This document shows, in pieces, positions 15,484-23,497 of a DNA stretch of 44,101 bases. The DNA comes from Ignavibacteriales bacterium. GTDB taxonomy: Bacteria > Bacteroidota > Ignavibacteria > UBA10030. The stretch spans positions 1-44,101 of the forward strand of contig JACPLA010000079.1 in NCBI GenBank assembly GCA_016186715.1, given 5' to 3'. Every line of letters starts with the position of its first letter. Position 1 is the first letter of the stretch. The translations under genes and the position numbers were made by a program. The notes below the pieces were generated by a model, which saw nothing but the letters and a program-made list of their open reading frames with translations, was not told the origin of the DNA and ran no database searches.

Positions 15484-16500
15484 TCACACGCAGACATGTT
15501 CCCGAATATGTTCCGGAATCAGTCGACGATTTGAGACGACACCGTTCACCAGCGCCTTGACAACATCAGCAAGAAACCTCCGATAGGACGTATACACGGA
15601 TGAGCCGGCAGTTTCGAACTCCTCATGGAGGATCTTGTGAACCTTGGGAAGATTATACCAGGGCACACCGGGGTAGAGGTGATGCTCAATGTGATAGTTA
15701 ATGTTACACATCAGGAAGGAAAGCACCGGATTCGTGGCAACCGTCCTTGTGTCTGTCATTTCGTTTCCGCTGGTCGTCATTCCGTGTTCCGCTATGCCCC
15801 GGATATTCGCGACCTGTCCCGCGACCAGAAGGGGAATCAACCAACCCTCGACCATCCACGCGGTCGGGATGAACAACCACCCGAGCGTGATAACTCCAAC
15901 CATGGCCGCAAACTCCGCGATGACGCCGATCCGTTCCTTCGGCGCGCCGTTTCGGACAGCGTTCACGGGAACCATGATCAAGTAAAGATAGACAGAGAAA
16001 AAGAACACGAGGACATAAACCCATCGGAGGATCGCTGAATCCTTGCTCACGTTCTCAATGTCATCCGGATCCTGCGGGCTTCGAAGGCGCTTGTGGTGAA
16101 TCGGATGCATGACCCGGTACCCCAGACCGGAGAAGAGAATCGGGATACCACAAATGAAGCCGATCCAGCGATCGATCTTTGGATTTCGGGTGAACAGATT
16201 ATGAGAGGATTCGTGGGAAAGCACCGACAGCGTGCTCAGCGAGAGGCCGCCAATCAAATAGCCGAGGATACCGACAACGATATTCTCAGAGGCGATCGCT
16301 ATCCACGCGGAAATCAACCAAAGACCATAGTGCAGAGCCAGGACCCAGTTCCATCGCCGATCCAACATGTGCAAGGATCGGATGGCCTGTTTCTTCTCGG
16401 CGGGAAAATCCTTCCGTCCAAAGATTTTCGTCACATCTCCGCCTGGACAAAAATAAAGATCGCTGGGCCTCTTGACCACAACCGATAATTCGGATATCAT
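15484..16500 (-). CDS. Membrane fatty acid desaturase-type di-iron protein
   Basis: Integral membrane desaturase/hydroxylase of 338 aa. The three histidine boxes that bind the di-iron centre are clear: HESSHN near residue 96, HPIHHKR near 132 and YHIEHHLYPGVPWYNLPKVH near 280, plus an extra EHG. Membrane helices lie at about 52-90 and 168-230. The family (PF00487) oxidises acyl chains, sphingolipids or carotenoids; which one cannot be told here. It stands alone, with its own terminator, and is convergent with the transporter gene. Confidence 0.93.
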   Translation of the reverse strand: MISELSVVVKRPSDLYFCPGGDVTKIFGRKDFPAEKKQAIRSLHMLDRRWNWVLALHYGLWLISAWIAIASENIVVGILGYLIGGLSLSTLSVLSHESSHNLFTRNPKIDRWIGFICGIPILFSGLGYRVMHPIHHKRLRSPQDPDDIENVSKDSAILRWVYVLVFFFSVYLYLIMVPVNAVRNGAPKERIGVIAEFAAMVGVITLGWLFIPTAWMVEGWLIPLLVAGQVANIRGIAEHGMTTSGNEMTDTRTVATNPVLSFLMCNINYHIEHHLYPGVPWYNLPKVHKILHEEFETAGSSVYTSYRRFLADVVKALVNGVVSNRRLIPEHIREHVCV

Positions 16501-16600
16501 ACTATTTTCCCCTCGCGCTTAGGTCAATATGTTTACTGCGCAACAAAATCACCCTTTCGGAAGTTCACATTGCGATCTCGACCTGTCGAGATTTTTCTCT

Positions 16601-16628
16601 AAAAAAAACCACTTCACAGGTGAAGTGG
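16601..16628 (-). terminator. Rho-independent terminator after bioY
   Basis: Arms CCACTTCA (16609-16616) and TGAAGTGG (16621-16628) around a 4-nt loop. On the minus strand they are followed by eight T. It lies 28 bp past the bioY stop. Confidence 0.85.
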
Positions 16629-16655
16629 CCTGGCTCCAACTCTTGAGAGCGTGCT

Positions 16656-17228
16656 CTAAGTTGGCTTGACGATGCCCGGCCCCACTGAACGGACGACAGC
16701 GCTGGCAGCGACAAGCTTCAGGATATCCCACCAGGAGAAAATCAAAAACCCGCTGGAAAAAGCATCTCCCCATTCCATCCCTGTCACTGCGCCTAATTGA
16801 AGCGTCCCCAACACAAAGACGGCCAACAGACCCAGGGCCATCGAGAACGCGATCCACCCGAAGGACCAACGAATGGAAAGAAGCCACCCGACAACAAAGG
16901 CCGCGATTGGAAATGAAAGCAGATAGCCTCCTGTCGGACCCAGGATCCTCGCAAGACCAAAACCGGCCGATGAAAATACAGGAAAACCTACGATCCCCAG
17001 GCCAAGGTAGAGCACCATACTGAGAGATCCTTTACGCATGCCGAGCAAGCCCCCGGAGAGCAAAACAAAGAATGTCTGCATCGTGAAAGGCACTGGTTGA
17101 TGCGGGATCTCAATCTGAGCCCCGACCGCAGTCAAGAGCGCAAATGTGACAATCCAAAAAGCCTTTACGGCAGCGTGTTCGCTGGTAAGAGCAAGTGACT
17201 TCAAGGCATAAACACGTGTTGGGGGCAT
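16656..17228 (-). CDS. bioY: Biotin transporter BioY (ECF S component)
   Basis: Substrate-binding membrane subunit of the biotin uptake transporter, 190 aa. Typical BioY blocks are IPHQPVPFTMQTFFVLLSGG, RKGSLSMVLYLGLGIVGFPV, FSSAGFGLARILGPTGGYLL and then LGTLQLGAVTGMEWGDAF. About six hydrophobic helices are seen. The frame opens upstream to 17291, but ATG 17228 gives the normal N-terminus. No bioM/bioN ATPase or transmembrane partner is adjacent, so it works alone or with a shared ECF module. No BirA operator was recognised. Confidence 0.95.
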   Translation of the reverse strand: MPPTRVYALKSLALTSEHAAVKAFWIVTFALLTAVGAQIEIPHQPVPFTMQTFFVLLSGGLLGMRKGSLSMVLYLGLGIVGFPVFSSAGFGLARILGPTGGYLLSFPIAAFVVGWLLSIRWSFGWIAFSMALGLLAVFVLGTLQLGAVTGMEWGDAFSSGFLIFSWWDILKLVAASAVVRSVGPGIVKPT

Positions 17229-17262
17229 TCTGTCAGACTCCGGGGTTTTCGTTGGGCTTAAA

Positions 17263-17291
17263 AATGTATGGAAACGCGCTTTAAAAAACAA
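17263..17291 (-). promoter_or_regulatory. Predicted bioY promoter
   Basis: Minus strand TTGTTT (17291-17286), 17 bp, TACATT (17268-17263), 34 bp upstream of the bioY ATG. Fits the window-wide promoter pattern. Confidence 0.5.
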
Positions 17292-17346
17292 GCATCACTA
17301 ACTTCTTGCGCACGACAAGGCAGCTCAACCCCGTGGTAATTTCGAA

Positions 17347-17375
17347 TTGACTTCGAGCCGTTTTTTCCGTATCTT
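17347..17375 (+). promoter_or_regulatory. Predicted promoter ahead of tRNA-Gln and prs
   Basis: TTGACT (17347-17352), 17 bp, TATCTT (17370-17375). This is the best promoter match in the 285-bp gap between bioY and the tRNA. The predicted start at about 17382 falls on the first base of the terminator-like hairpin at 17381-17413. A second, weaker candidate, TTGGCC-N17-TACGAG, lies at 17430-17458. Confidence 0.55.
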
Positions 17376-17380
17376 TTTTG

Positions 17381-17413
17381 CCCAACTCGAAGACGAGTTG
17401 GGTTTTGTTTTTT
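17381..17413 (+). terminator. Strong terminator-like hairpin upstream of tRNA-Gln
   Basis: Perfect 9-bp stem CCCAACTCG (17381-17389) and CGAGTTGGG (17394-17402), 4-nt loop AAGA, then TTTTGTTTTTT. It reads as a textbook intrinsic terminator on the plus strand. However, no plus-strand gene precedes it: bioY upstream points the other way. It may be a 5'-end stabilising hairpin, an attenuator or the end of a short RNA. Confidence 0.75.
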
Positions 17414-17513
17414 GGAGATCGTGCCTGCCTTGGCCTTTCCGGATCTCACGTTTACGAGGTGCCGACATTCAGGATCGGGGGGAGGGGAAGTCGCCCGCTC
17501 GAAAAATGGTTCT

Positions 17514-17585
<72 letters not shown>

Positions 17586-17622
17586 CAGATGGCGTGGTCA
17601 TCGACCGTCTACGACAAACGCG

Positions 17623-18567
17623 ATGAGCAAATTGAAAATATTCGCCGGCCGGGCGAATCAACCTCTGGCCGGGTTGATCGCCAAGGAAGCCGGGATCGCC
17701 CTCGGTGAGATTGTAATTGAAAATTTCAGCGACGGAGAGATTTGGGCGAAATACGCCGACAATATTCGCGGGGACGATGTCTACATCGTGCAGTCCACGC
17801 AGCCGCCGGCAGACAACTTGCTCGAGTTGCTGATCCTCATAGATGCTGCCCGGCGCGCCTCGGCCCGGAGAGTGACAGCAGTGATTCCCTATTTCGGGTA
17901 CGCGCGCCAGGACCGGAAAGATCAACCAAGGGTTTCGATCAGCGCAAAGCTGGTCGCGAACCTTATTACGTCTGCAGGGGCCGAGCGCGTCATCACTATG
18001 GATTTGCATGCCCCCCAGATCCAGGGATTCTTCGACATCCCGGTGGATCACCTGTATTCTTCCGCGATTTTCACCGATTACTTCCGGAAGAAAAAAATAC
18101 CCAAGCTGGCGGTCGCATCGCCTGACGTCGGCGGTATCAAGATGGCCAGATCGTACGCAAAACGACTCGAGGCCGACCTGATTCTTATCGACAAACGGAG
18201 GCCAAGGCAGAACGAAGCGGAAGTGATGAATATCATCGGCCAGGCACAGGGAAAGAATATTCTGATCGTGGATGATCTGATCGACACGGCGGGAACCTTC
18301 TGCAACGCGGCCCAGGCGCTGAAAGATCACGGCGCTCTGGATGTCTACGGAGCGTGCACGCACCCGATCCTTTCAGGCAACGCGGTCCAACGGATCGAGG
18401 CTTCACCCGTGACAACCGTCGCTGTCACGGATTCAATTCCCGCACAATCGAAGTCCGGAAAAATCGAAGTACAATCGGCGGCAAAGCTCTTCGCGGAGGC
18501 GATTATCCGAACCCACAATAATCAATCGATCAGCTCGTTGTTTGACGTTGACAAAGACAAGAATTAA
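17623..18567 (+). CDS. prs: Ribose-phosphate pyrophosphokinase
   Basis: Makes PRPP from ribose 5-phosphate and ATP for nucleotide, histidine and tryptophan synthesis. The 314-aa class I enzyme has the N-terminal FAGRANQPLAGLIAKEAG, NFSDGEIWAKYADNIRG, the flexible-loop region YARQDRKDQPRVSISAKLVA, VITMDLHAPQIQGFFDIPVD and the PRPP loop LIVDDLIDTAGTFCNAAQAL. The purC gene later in the window uses the same pathway. It is followed by rplY and pth, a widespread prs-rplY-pth order. Confidence 0.98.
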   Translation: MSKLKIFAGRANQPLAGLIAKEAGIALGEIVIENFSDGEIWAKYADNIRGDDVYIVQSTQPPADNLLELLILIDAARRASARRVTAVIPYFGYARQDRKDQPRVSISAKLVANLITSAGAERVITMDLHAPQIQGFFDIPVDHLYSSAIFTDYFRKKKIPKLAVASPDVGGIKMARSYAKRLEADLILIDKRRPRQNEAEVMNIIGQAQGKNILIVDDLIDTAGTFCNAAQALKDHGALDVYGACTHPILSGNAVQRIEASPVTTVAVTDSIPAQSKSGKIEVQSAAKLFAEAIIRTHNNQSISSLFDVDKDKN

Positions 18568-18584
18568 CGAGGAGAAGTGCGCTC

Positions 18585-19292
18585 ATGTCAGAAATAACGG
18601 TTCACGCAGAAATTCGGAAAGAAGTGGGAAAAAGAACGAAGAGGCTGAGGTTCGCCGGAAAGGTCCCGGGGATCTACTATGGTCATGGCCAGAACAATAT
18701 CCCTGTGATGCTTTCAGAGCTCTCGCTCCGCCCCTTGTTCAGGACCACGGCGACGCATGTCATTAACCTGAAACTCGATGACGGCTCGAGTCACACCTGC
18801 ATTCTCCGGGATATCCAATTCGATCCCGTCACCGACCAGCCTATTCATTTCGACCTCTTTGGTCTGAGCGCAAATGAGAAATTAACCATTGAAGTGCCGG
18901 TTGTTCTGAAGGGAACGCCGCAAGGCGTCAAGGACGGGGGCACGCTTCAGCATGTCATTCACCGACTGCGGGTCTCCTGTCTTCCGAAACATATTCCCGA
19001 CCATATCGAGCTGAACGTTGCGGATCTGAAGATCAACACGTCGATTCACGTCAAGGATCTGACCATCGAAAACGTGCACATTCTCGAAAATGAAAACAGC
19101 ACAGTCGCAGCGGTTGTGCCTCCGACCGTGTTGAAAGAGCCTACGCCTGAAGCGCCAGCAGTTCCTGAGGGTCCGATGGAACCGGAGGTGATCGGAAGGG
19201 GCAAGAAGGTTGAAGAGGGCGAGGAAGTTGAGGGTACTCCTGAGGCCGGCAAAGAAAAGAAAGAAGAGAAAAAGAAGGAAGAAAAGAAGTAG
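18585..19292 (+). CDS. rplY: 50S ribosomal protein bL25 (Ctc type)
   Basis: 5S-rRNA-binding protein of the large subunit, 235 aa, the long two-domain (TL5/Ctc) form. The N-domain has EIRKEVGKRTKRLRFAGKVP, then GIYYGHGQNNIPVML and DIQFDPVTDQPIHFDLFGL. The C-domain has VPVVLKGTPQGVKDGGTLQH and LPKHIPDHIELNVADL. A charged tail rich in Glu/Pro then Lys/Glu (GKEKKEEKKKEEKK) follows. AGGAG precedes the ATG at 18585. Confidence 0.97.
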   Translation: MSEITVHAEIRKEVGKRTKRLRFAGKVPGIYYGHGQNNIPVMLSELSLRPLFRTTATHVINLKLDDGSSHTCILRDIQFDPVTDQPIHFDLFGLSANEKLTIEVPVVLKGTPQGVKDGGTLQHVIHRLRVSCLPKHIPDHIELNVADLKINTSIHVKDLTIENVHILENENSTVAAVVPPTVLKEPTPEAPAVPEGPMEPEVIGRGKKVEEGEEVEGTPEAGKEKKEEKKKEEKK

Positions 19293-19300
19293 CTCCCCCG

Positions 19301-19882
19301 ATGCATCTTCTGGTTGGTCTCGGGAATCCCGGCAGGGGTTACAGGGGTACACGGCATAATATCGGGTTCGACGTGATCGACAGACTTGCGGATAAGCTGT
19401 CGATACCGCTCAGAGCCGGCAAGGGGGAATACCTGATTGGATCCGGTTCCGTTACAACATACGAAATCGGACTCGTTCAGCCGCTGACGTTCATGAATAA
19501 CAGCGGCGAGGCTGTTCTTGACATCCGGGATCGGTTCGATATTCCCCTCGACCGGTTCCTCATCATCTGCGATGACTTTCAGCTTCCTCTGGGGCACTTG
19601 CGGCTCCGCCCCGAGGGAAGCGATGGTGGGCATAATGGGTTGTATTCCATTATTTATCACTTAAAGTCGACCTCATTTCCGCGTCTTCGCTGCGGCATCG
19701 CATCGGATCTCCTGCCGCCAGACAAATCGCTGGCGTCCGGGTTCGTTCTCGATTCTTTCACTGCGGCCGAAGCCCCCCTTGTGGACGACATGCTCACCCG
19801 CGCGGTCGATGCATCACTTTCGTTTATCGTAGACGGCCTTGAAAAGACGATGAATCGTTACAACCAGAAACCATCACTCTAA
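19301..19882 (+). CDS. pth: Peptidyl-tRNA hydrolase
   Basis: Releases peptides from peptidyl-tRNA that drops off ribosomes. The 193-aa product begins MHLLVGLGNPGRGYRGTRHN, with the catalytic His in TRHNIGF at about residue 20. It then has QPLTFMNNSGEAV, the Asp of ICDDFQLPLGHLRLRPEGSD and GGHNGLYSIIYHL. It lies 8 bp after rplY, and hppA follows after 18 bp. Length and motifs are standard. Confidence 0.97.
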   Translation: MHLLVGLGNPGRGYRGTRHNIGFDVIDRLADKLSIPLRAGKGEYLIGSGSVTTYEIGLVQPLTFMNNSGEAVLDIRDRFDIPLDRFLIICDDFQLPLGHLRLRPEGSDGGHNGLYSIIYHLKSTSFPRLRCGIASDLLPPDKSLASGFVLDSFTAAEAPLVDDMLTRAVDASLSFIVDGLEKTMNRYNQKPSL

Positions 19883-19900
19883 CACAAGGAACGATACTCC

Positions 19901-21955
19901 ATGGAAATGCTCACACACTGGATACCTGGAATCGGCGGTGTCGGACTTCTGGTCGCCTTGATCATCTACTGGAATCTCAAGCGCCTTCCCGATGGAAACG
20001 ATGTGATGCGCGGAATCGCTTCCCAGATTCACGTTGGCGCAATGGCCTTCCTGAAGAGAGAGTATGTTGTCTTAAGTGTCTTTGTTTTGGTCGTCGTTGG
20101 CTTGCTCGGGTGGTTCCTCGGCATCGAGACAGCTCTCGCCTATATCAGCGGCGCTCTGTGTTCGGTTCTCGCCGGGTTCTTTGGTATGCAGGCCGCGACA
20201 AAGTCCAATGTTCGGACCACCGAGGCCGCGCGTTCCTCGGGACAGGGGAAAGCTCTCCTGACCGCTTTTGACGGGGGGGCGGTGATGGGAGTCAGCGTTG
20301 CAAGCCTTGGATTGCTTGGCGTCGGAACTTTCTTTCTCCTGTACGGCGACCCCGCGCACGCGAAAATCATCAACGGATTCGCAATGGGCGCTTCCTCAAT
20401 CGCCCTGTTTGCACGCGTCGGGGGCGGCATCTACACAAAAGCCGCGGACGTGGGTTCCGACCTCGTCGGCAAAGTTGAAGCAGGCATTCCCGAAGATGAC
20501 CCGCGGAACCCCGGCGTGATCGCCGACAACGTGGGCGACAACGTCGGCGATGTGGCCGGAATGGGAGCCGATATTTTTGAATCCTATGTCGGAGCCATTA
20601 TCGCAACCATCGCGATCGGGGCCACTCTTCTCCCTGAAGGACTGACAAGACTCAAGGCCGCCGCCGAAGTATCGGACGATTCGATCAAGTCCATCCTTAT
20701 GGCCCTCCCCCTTGTGCTTGCTGCGATCGGCCTCATCGCGTCGTTTGTCGCGATTGTCTCGATGAGAATTCTGAAGCAGTTTTCCCCCGCCGCAGCACTC
20801 CGATACTCCACCTTCATTGCCGCCGGATTGTTCCTACTCGGAAGTCTCTGGATTATCCGAACGGAAAGCGTGAGCAACAACGTCTTCTGGGCCGTCTTGT
20901 TTGGAACACTCGGCGGGATCCTCATCGGATTGATCACGGAATACTATACCTCCGCCGCGCCGGTCAAACGAATCGTCCTTGCAAGCAAAACAGGAGCGGC
21001 AACCAACATTATCCAGGGCCTCGCCGTCGGACTCGAGTCAACGGCGTTGCCGGTCCTTGCGATCTGCGCGGCGATCTTCGTGTCAAATCAGGTCGCGGGG
21101 TTGTACGGCATCGGGATCGCCGCGGTCGGAATGCTCGCTACTGTGGGGATTACGATGTCGGTTGACGCTTACGGGCCGATTGCAGACAACGCCGGAGGGA
21201 TATCCGAAATGTCGGGGCTTGGTCCAGACGTGCGAAAGATCACGGACGGCCTCGATGCTCTGGGAAACACAACGGCGGCGATCGGCAAGGGGTTTGCTAT
21301 CGGGTCCGCCGCCCTCACAGCACTTGCGTTGTTTGCGGCCTATTCCCAGGCCGTCGACGCCAACTTTCTGAGACGGGGACTCGCCCCGCTCCGGATCATC
21401 ATCACCGATCCCACTGTCGTCATCGGATTGTTTGTCGGGGGCATCCTCCCATTTTTTATTGCGGCACTGACGATGACATCGGTCGGCCGGGCTGCGGGAA
21501 AGATGGTTGATGAAATACGGCGTCAATTTCGGGAAATCCCCGGTCTCCTCGAGGGGAAGCCCGGAGTCAAACCCGACGCGGCACGCTGCGTCGACATTTC
21601 AACACGGGCGGCCCTGAAGGAGATGGTCGTTCCCGGAATTTCCGCCGTCGTTGCACCGGTGCTTGTCGGATTTCTTCTTGGGCCCGAGGCCTTGGGTGGA
21701 ATGCTGGCGGGCGCGACGGTCACGGGCGTCCTGCTTGCTCTTATGATGGCAAATGCCGGAGGAGCGTGGGATAATGCAAAAAAGGCGATCGAAAAGGGGG
21801 AGGTCCCGGGTGAAAAGAAAGGATCCGACGCTCATAAGGCCACCGTTGTGGGCGACACCGTGGGCGATCCATTCAAGGATACATCCGGCCCTTCCATGAA
21901 CATTTTGATCAAACTGATGTCAGTCGTTTCTCTTGTGATTGCACCGTTGTTATGA
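19901..21955 (+). CDS. hppA: Membrane-bound ion-translocating pyrophosphatase, K+-dependent type
   Basis: Couples PPi hydrolysis to H+ or Na+ export. The 684-aa protein has about 16 membrane helices and the active-site loops [18 protein letters not shown] (174-191), [20 protein letters not shown] (198-217) and a late [17 protein letters not shown]. The subfamily switch reads [10 protein letters not shown] with Ala460, the state found in K+-dependent enzymes; K+-independent ones have Lys there. Whether it pumps H+ or Na+ cannot be settled by eye. AAGGA precedes the ATG. It follows pth and precedes the rpsF operon. Confidence 0.97.
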   Translation: MEMLTHWIPGIGGVGLLVALIIYWNLKRLPDGNDVMRGIASQIHVGAMAFLKREYVVLSVFVLVVVGLLGWFLGIETALAYISGALCSVLAGFFGMQAATKSNVRTTEAARSSGQGKALLTAFDGGAVMGVSVASLGLLGVGTFFLLYGDPAHAKIINGFAMGASSIALFARVGGGIYTKAADVGSDLVGKVEAGIPEDDPRNPGVIADNVGDNVGDVAGMGADIFESYVGAIIATIAIGATLLPEGLTRLKAAAEVSDDSIKSILMALPLVLAAIGLIASFVAIVSMRILKQFSPAAALRYSTFIAAGLFLLGSLWIIRTESVSNNVFWAVLFGTLGGILIGLITEYYTSAAPVKRIVLASKTGAATNIIQGLAVGLESTALPVLAICAAIFVSNQVAGLYGIGIAAVGMLATVGITMSVDAYGPIADNAGGISEMSGLGPDVRKITDGLDALGNTTAAIGKGFAIGSAALTALALFAAYSQAVDANFLRRGLAPLRIIITDPTVVIGLFVGGILPFFIAALTMTSVGRAAGKMVDEIRRQFREIPGLLEGKPGVKPDAARCVDISTRAALKEMVVPGISAVVAPVLVGFLLGPEALGGMLAGATVTGVLLALMMANAGGAWDNAKKAIEKGEVPGEKKGSDAHKATVVGDTVGDPFKDTSGPSMNILIKLMSVVSLVIAPLL

Positions 21956-21980
21956 GAACCGGCAACTCACACACACACAA

Positions 21981-22016
21981 CCCTGCTCTCGCCGCACAAG
22001 CCGCGAGGGCCTATTT
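21981..22016 (+). promoter_or_regulatory. Hairpin in rpsF leader: possible S6:S18 autoregulatory element or weak terminator
   Basis: Stem CTCGC (21988-21992) with GCGAG (22003-22007) can be extended by CC/GG across a small 5' bulge, and the loop contains two CCG/CGC tracts. A T-run (22014-22018) follows after a few bases, so a weak terminator for hppA is possible. Leaders of rpsF operons often carry an S6:S18-binding motif with a CCG element; the match here is suggestive only. Confidence 0.3.
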
Positions 22017-22042
22017 TTCACACATGTCCAAAGGGAAATCTC

Positions 22043-22474
22043 ATGAACCAACAAAGTAAACGGTCGTATGAAACGATCTTTATCGTTAATGCGACGCTCG
22101 ACGACGCTCAGATCGAGCATCTCATCGAGAAATTAAAGGAATTCCTTGTCAAACAAGGATCGGACATCCAATCCGTGGAGAGCTGGGGACGCAAGCGTCT
22201 TGCCTACTCGATCCAAAAAAAGAACAACGGTTTCTACGTGCTGTGCGAGTTTTCAGCCGGTCCGGAGATTGGTGCAAAACTTGAGCGCTACTATGCGCTC
22301 GAAGAGAATGTCATACGCTTTCTGATCGTTCAGCTGACAGATAAAGCGCTTCGTGCACGGCGAGAAAAGGCTGCCGCTGAAACAGAAACCCCGGGGGACG
22401 AACCGGCGAAACCGCTGCCAAAAACAACTCCTCCGGCGGCCGATAACGCGGATGGGGAAAACAATGCCGCTTGA
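22043..22474 (+). CDS. rpsF: 30S ribosomal protein bS6
   Basis: Small-subunit protein that pairs with bS18 on the platform. The 143-aa product has YETIFIVNATLDDAQIEHLI, VESWGRKRLAYSIQKKNNGF and a last strand NVIRFLIVQLTDKALRARRE. It carries a 35-residue Ala/Pro/Glu-rich tail. First gene of rpsF-rpsR-rplI. AAGGGAAATCTC precedes the ATG. Confidence 0.97.
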   Translation: MNQQSKRSYETIFIVNATLDDAQIEHLIEKLKEFLVKQGSDIQSVESWGRKRLAYSIQKKNNGFYVLCEFSAGPEIGAKLERYYALEENVIRFLIVQLTDKALRARREKAAAETETPGDEPAKPLPKTTPPAADNADGENNAA

Positions 22475-22529
22475 TGTCAAACGACATCCTTTCGCCCATC
22501 CTTCCACTTACTGACTGGAGAATAAAACA

Positions 22530-22832
22530 ATGCAACGAAGATCAACACCTGGCCGGGGACGGCCAATGGGACGCGGCAGAACCACAGGGCGCGGCGGTCC
22601 GCGGGGACAGCAAATCCGTAAGAAACGAGTCTGTCGGTTTTGTGAAAGCAAAGAAGTCTATATTGACTACAAAAACGAGAAAAAGCTTCAACGGTTTATC
22701 TCAGAACAAGGACGGATTATTCCGAAGCGAATCACCGGGACGTGTTCACGACATCAACGCATGCTTGTTCAAGCCATCAAACGGGCCCGCCACCTTGCTT
22801 TGCTTCCCTATGTCTCGGAGGCTGTAAAATAG
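22530..22832 (+). CDS. rpsR: 30S ribosomal protein bS18, RG-rich N-terminus
   Basis: Partner of bS6 in the 30S platform, 100 aa. The core reads [37 protein letters not shown] and [20 protein letters not shown], with C-x2-C and a third Cys consistent with the zinc-binding form. The first 27 residues are an arginine/glycine-rich extension ([20 protein letters not shown]). ssb, which often lies between rpsF and rpsR, is absent; the 55-bp gap holds only a GGAG ribosome site. Confidence 0.97.
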   Translation: MQRRSTPGRGRPMGRGRTTGRGGPRGQQIRKKRVCRFCESKEVYIDYKNEKKLQRFISEQGRIIPKRITGTCSRHQRMLVQAIKRARHLALLPYVSEAVK

Positions 22833-22863
22833 TGAACAGCATTTCCACCAAAGGAGATTGAAG

Positions 22864-23307
22864 ATGAAAGTGATACTACGACAAGACTTCAGCCAACTTG
22901 GTAAGATTGGTGACCTCGTCGAGGTGAAGGACGGCTATGCCCGGAATTACCTGATCCCGCGCAACATCGCTTATCCGGCCACAGAAAGCAGCGTTCGCAT
23001 GTTGGAAGAAGAAAAGAAACAGAATGCAAAGAGAGTGGAAAAGGAGCAGAAGGAATCGGAAAAGATTGCAGCGGAGCTCGGCAAGCTCTCCATCACAATC
23101 AAGATGAAGGTAGGAGAGGACGACAAACTGTTCGGCTCCGTTACCTCCCAGATGATCGCAGATGCCGTGTCCGAGAAAGGAATCCGGATTGAAAAACGTC
23201 AGATCGAACTCGAGGAACCAGTCAAATCCCTCGGCATCTATGACGTGAAGGTCAAATTGGATGGCGGAGTCACAGGCATGGTGAAGGTTTGGGTAGTGAG
23301 AGAATAG
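22864..23307 (+). CDS. rplI: 50S ribosomal protein bL9
   Basis: bL9 is an elongated L1-stalk-base protein, 147 aa. It begins MKVILRQDFSQLGKIGDLVE and has VKDGYARNYLIPRNIAYPAT. A long central helix (MLEEEKKQNAKRVEKEQKES) and the C-domain DDKLFGSVTSQMIADAV follow. The start is ATG 22864, with AAGGAG 7 nt upstream; a TTG two codons earlier is too close to that site. A terminator follows at 23334-23372. Confidence 0.97.
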   Translation: MKVILRQDFSQLGKIGDLVEVKDGYARNYLIPRNIAYPATESSVRMLEEEKKQNAKRVEKEQKESEKIAAELGKLSITIKMKVGEDDKLFGSVTSQMIADAVSEKGIRIEKRQIELEEPVKSLGIYDVKVKLDGGVTGMVKVWVVRE

Positions 23308-23333
23308 GATTCCCGTGAATCGAGTCGTTCTGC

Positions 23334-23372
23334 AGGCGTCGGAGATCTTTACATCCGACGCCTTTTTGTTTT
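23334..23372 (+). terminator. Rho-independent terminator after rplI
   Basis: Perfect 10-bp stem AGGCGTCGGA (23334-23343) with TCCGACGCCT (23354-23363), 10-nt loop, then TTTTTGTTTT. Confidence 0.92.
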
Positions 23373-23410
23373 CCGGCGAGCGATGGAACCGGCGTGGAAC
23401 CGCCCATTCC

Positions 23411-23440
23411 TTGACTTTTGGATTTAAAATTGAGTACCTT
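23411..23440 (+). promoter_or_regulatory. Predicted korAB promoter
   Basis: TTGACT (23411-23416), 18 bp, TACCTT (23435-23440), 57 bp before the korA start and just past the rplI terminator. The spacing is 18 bp where most others here are 17. Confidence 0.5.
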
Positions 23441-23497
23441 ATAGACAACGATTGAACGATTTTCTCCTTTTTTTGCTTTTTTTCTACGAAAGTCGCC

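Noticed and set aside
19240-19292. Purine-rich GAAAAGAAAGAAGAG run at the rplY end as a tandem repeat
   Set aside because: It is the coding sequence of the Lys/Glu tail common in long bL25 proteins, not a separate repeat.
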